Source: Thysanoteuthis rhombus
Lineage: Eukaryota; Mollusca; Cephalopoda; Oegopsida; Thysanoteuthidae
NCBI GenBank assembly: GCA_963457665.1
Contig: OY735222.1
Location: 36,680,391-36,744,390, forward strand
DNA length: 64,000 bases
Reading direction: 5' to 3'
The notes under the pieces are model-generated. The model did no database searches. It saw nothing but the letters and a program-made list of their open reading frames with translations, and had not been told where the DNA came from. Positions within the stretch are counted from its first letter, which is position 1, and the number at the start of each line of letters is the position of its first letter. This document shows positions 60,499 to 64,000 of the stretch, in pieces. A program made the translations under genes and the position numbers.

Positions 60499-61312
60499 AT
60501 GTAATACTAGCTCACCCAAACTCTTCACAACCTGCCTGATCTTCCGAAACCTAAACTGGGGACATAGAGGAATCAGAACAGACATCGTCCTTTCTGCTGA
60601 GAACCTTCCTGATCCGAATAATCCTTGACAGACTGAATGAAGAAAGGAAGAAAGTTAGTCTTCAGATGAACTTCAATAAAACCAATGATATGAACAACTG
60701 ACATGTTGAAGACAGGGACCCAACGATCAAAATCGAGAACGCAAAGCTGATGAAAGTAGACCGCTACATCTACTTAAGACAACGAATCTCCATAAAAAAA
60801 TAAGAAAAATGAGCGAAGAATCTCTGAAGATTAACAAGCTTTCAGGAGAGCAAGTTCAACTTTCAGGGAAGAAAAAAATTCCCATCAGTCTGGAGAAAAA
60901 ATGCATCCTACCGATAGTCATCTATGGACCTAGAATATGGCGCCTAACCAAAAGATTGTCCCCCAAACAGGGCACAGGAGAGAATCTTGCTCAACATCAC
61001 ATAGATCAAGAGACAAAACAGCATATTCGAGGAAAAACAGGAGCCAGATATATCGTAGAATTCATAAGAAAGCTCTAATAACAATGGGATGGTCATGTTC
61101 CAAGGATGTCAGACAACCGCTGATTATCAAGACACAAGATGGATCCTCAGATATCATATGCAAAGCTTCGACCGGAAGAAATTAAGATGTTGTGACGAAC
61201 TAAGCAAGCCCAGAATGTGCTGGCCCTACGATGATAGAGAGATCTAGTGAATCTTGGGGAAAGTCTATGTCCAACAACGGACGCTATAAGGTTACTGCTG
61301 CTGCTGATGATA
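60499..61312 (+). pseudogene. RTE-type LINE, 3' fragment (copy F)
   Basis: Starts in the region SSPKLFTTCL-like, passes ATCGTCCTTTCTGC (remnant of the FADDIVL box, itself deleted), then QMNFNKTN, ENAKLMKVDRYIYLR, IPISLEKKCILPIVIYGP and the decayed C-terminal block. It ends CTGCTGCTGCTGATGATATT. Confidence 0.7.
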
Positions 61313-61319
61313 TTAAATT

Positions 61320-62805
61320 CCGACTCGGCCATTCTTCCACCATCTTTACTCTTTTAGCCTTTCCTTTTCTCTCTCACTTTGTCTTTCTCTTACACGGATG
61401 ATACCAACAGCAGTTTTGCACTTTGCATGTGAAAAAAAAAAAAAAAAAAAAAAAAATGGGATAAATTTCAACACAAATCTTTCGTTTTGGACTTTTGCGT
61501 AACAGTGAATAGTTAATTACCTCCCTTTGATTCAAAACGACCATACTTGATGACAAAGCGCAGGTGATTGCACGGAGGTTTGACACTTCATGCTAAGACG
61601 CTGTCGCTTTGAATGGATATATTAGAAATACGTTTGCATTTCGTGGAGGATAAAAAGAAAATAACACTGTTTTCCTTATCGAGAAGCCCTACTTCTCTGA
61701 GTCAGCTTGACTTGGCCCCATTGTGTGATACTGATATTTTCTTGGTCTGATTGGGTTATATAGATCTTTTCTTGGTCCAATTGGGTGATGTTGATCTTTA
61801 CTTGGTCTGATTGGGTGATTCTCATTTTTTACTTGGTCCAATGGGGTAATAGTAATCTTTATTTAGTTAGGTTATGCTATTACAACATTCAAAGAGATCT
61901 TGATTGACCCGCACATGCCTTCATAATGTCTACAGAATTAATGGAGTTTAATAAATAGTTCTAAAACCTTTTTTGTCATCCTTATCTTTAAGTCTCACTT
62001 TGATCGTCTTCACTTGGTCTCATTTGATTGTACTAGCCTTTACTTGGTTATATTGAATTGTACTGATATTCATTCCATTCGAGTGAATAATTATTGGGAA
62101 ATAAAAGGATACAGTTGTGTAGAAGAAATTCCACGTAAATATATACAACGATTGTGACGTACTTGACATCAAACTAAGTCAAAATTTTCTTCAAGCTTAT
62201 TCGGTAATTTTGCTTTTTATCACAGTTATATGATTATATTATATTGAGATCGCGCTCGTGAAAACGACAGGAGTATTTACGTGTGGATCAACACTCCTGC
62301 CAGGGCACGTATGCATACTGACTATGATCAAGGCGGAGCTGCTCCAGTAATTAAACTATTTCATTTCGGTTAAAGCCACATTTTGTATAACTTCTGGTCT
62401 TGCTCAGCGAATATTATGGAATCTCTCCTCGTTGGATTAATTTTCAATAAGCAAATAAAAACTCATGCTTATCTGAATTTCTTCCGACGTTTCTCATTTA
62501 TTGATACCATAGACGGATGGAAACTCTTTCTATAAGGAGTGGAAAAAGGCTTAATTTCCCCGGAATTTTCCACTGTTTTGCTCAATTTGCACTGATTTAC
62601 CCCAAATTCAACAATTTTTGCCTGAATTTGGTGGGTTCTCTCGCCTTCCACTCTCTGGTACGTACGCACATGATTGCTAATTCAAGAATGCATTTTAAAT
62701 CATTAAAACCCAATTGTCAGCATCTCAGAAAAAGTCCATTTCTCAGTCAACTTCTCTTATATAGACTGCCTTATACTTCTGGAGGGCTCCGTAATATTTA
62801 CCCTG
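61320..62805. other. Non-coding stretch with a local tandem motif
   Basis: Around 61730-61860, TTGGTCTGATTGGGT and TTTTCTTGGTCCAATTGGGT-type lines recur four to five times at 40-60 bp spacing, with weaker forms to 62060. Otherwise no gene signal. Confidence 0.45.
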
Positions 62806-62810
62806 TCTGA

Positions 62811-62945
62811 AGGAAGAAGTGAATTCATGCCTTTCCCAAGGGCAATCATGCGAAGAAAGCGTGAATATCCCCGCCCTAAACACGTACTCTATCCACCGAT
62901 TCCGTTCTAGTGTCCGTAACCGTTACGCCACTTCGCACTTTCCTT
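62811..62945 (-). repeat. SINE-like repeat S2, minus strand copy
   Basis: On the minus strand the head GTGGCGTAACGGTTACGGAC is tRNA-like and the body has TTGCCCTTGGGAAAGGCATG then AATTCACTTC. Shared with 12.1 and 42.2 kb copies. Confidence 0.65.
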
Positions 62946-62949
62946 GAAT

Positions 62950-63555
62950 GTTTTAGGACCTGGAAAAAAACGATTCGAATCAGATCAGCATTCAATAAGC
63001 CTTTCCACAACATTTAATCAAAATTTAATAAAAAAAATGACCTGATCATGTCTCGGTTTGATCATCTCTGGCAGATCGAATTTTCGGTGCATAAAACCAG
63101 ACAAAAATCATTTATAAATTAGACAATGGATGCGTGTGCATATTTGTTTACATTTCTGTGACTGCATATGTGTATGTATGCATGCATGTGTGTGTATATA
63201 CGTGTGTATATACGCAAGTGTGTGCTATGTCTATGTACTTGTGAATGAGCAGGGATGGGTGTGTGTGAAGTTGGTAACACTTCCTTTGCAATGAATCATT
63301 ACGCAAATTTCATAAACTTATTAATCGAAGCCCCAGGATGATTCAAACACCATTTTCCTGAAAGTAATTCATTGATCACATCAATTTAATTAATTCAGTT
63401 AATTTTAAATATTCGCTTTTACATCTGATTTCAACCCCATTTATAATAAATTGTGTCCCGCCGATTTGAAAGCAATAAAGATTTTTTTCCTCCAGTCAAT
63501 CGAAAGAGGGTAAGGGTGGGGTTGAAATAACTCCTCACAGATTAAGAAATACCTT
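62950..63555. other. Non-coding stretch, no feature recognised
   Basis: AT-rich, with GTATGTATGCATGCATGTGT-type text near 63171-63190. No gene signal. Confidence 0.35.
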
Positions 63556-63561
63556 ATTTAA

Positions 63562-63762
63562 CCTTATAGCTGCGAATGACGGAAATTGCAGTTCTACGGC
63601 TGACTATACAAACCAAATTTTCTGTTTTATTGTGATTGATGATAACCCAGTTCAACTTGTGAATCAGGACTTCTATATTGCAATGAATAGTTTGATAAAA
63701 TAACGAGCATTTATTTTACTATGAATAAGTATTACTCTTTGCCACCAACCGCAGTTAATGGG
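63562..63762. mobile_element. PiggyBac-like non-autonomous element, 201 bp, second copy
   Basis: Left end CCTTATAGCTGCGAATGACG after TTAA; right end reversed reads CCCATTAACTGCGG. The right flank is TTGT, a decayed TTAA. The left about 90 bp align with the 5028-5642 element (ATGAC, GGAAATT, CAGTTCTACGGCT, TTTTATT, TGATCGATG-like). Confidence 0.55.
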
Positions 63763-63847
63763 TTGTTATATAATAAATAGCTATTTTTCAATGAACCAAA
63801 ACCAGGGACAGATCAATCTAATCCATGTGTTAGACATCGAAATATCG

Positions 63848-63966
<119 letters not shown>

Positions 63967-64000
63967 TTGTTTCTGTTCAATATGTATCCACTAATTACGG

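Overview
This is eukaryotic (metazoan) DNA. Its only convincing host gene is the 3' end of ST7 (suppressor of tumorigenicity 7), on the + strand from the left edge to about 11.4 kb. Seven exons with consensus GT/AG introns join into 256 residues plus a stop and read continuously like the C-terminal part of ST7. The first exon seen starts in phase 0, so the 5' exons lie upstream of the window. Short exons, AT-rich introns, many (AT)n/(AC)n arrays, RTE-type LINE remnants and tRNA-derived SINE-like repeats fit a mollusc, quite possibly a cephalopod. The species call is inference only.

Layout. 0-11.4 kb: ST7 exons, introns and 3' UTR. Intron 3 holds a piggyBac-like short element with TTAA flanks. 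The 3' UTR holds an almost complete 266-bp palindrome flanked by a 51-bp direct repeat. 11.5-19.7 kb: non-coding DNA with a second palindrome-family copy, a SINE-like repeat, a decayed minus-strand LINE reverse transcriptase, a short hAT-type element and a dead mariner. 19.7-21.2 kb: the longest RTE-type LINE fragment. 23.7-26.5 kb: a minus-strand Ty3/gypsy-type element with two LTR-like direct repeats and a decayed pol. 27.6-31.1 kb: pyrimidine-rich and ATC microsatellite DNA. 32-52.8 kb: SINE-like repeats, four more RTE fragments, hAT-type relics, a second mariner family and a cluster of (AT)n arrays. 53.8-57.1 kb: about 3.3 kb of degenerate TTAGGG-like telomeric repeat. 57.8-64 kb: GA-rich DNA, (TTA)n and (AT)n arrays, a tRNA-like core with inverted arms, a sixth RTE fragment and a second piggyBac-like copy.

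Beyond ST7 no stretch supports a functional host protein. Most long open frames fall in microsatellites, the telomere-like block or transposon remnants. The most interesting structures are the ST7 3' UTR palindrome (a possible dsRNA substrate), the telomere-like island, the six RTE 3' fragments that share orientation and a GAT-rich end, and the tRNA-like core flanked by inverted arms. I found no CRISPR array, operon or rRNA gene, and no canonical functional tRNA gene. All alignments were made by eye.
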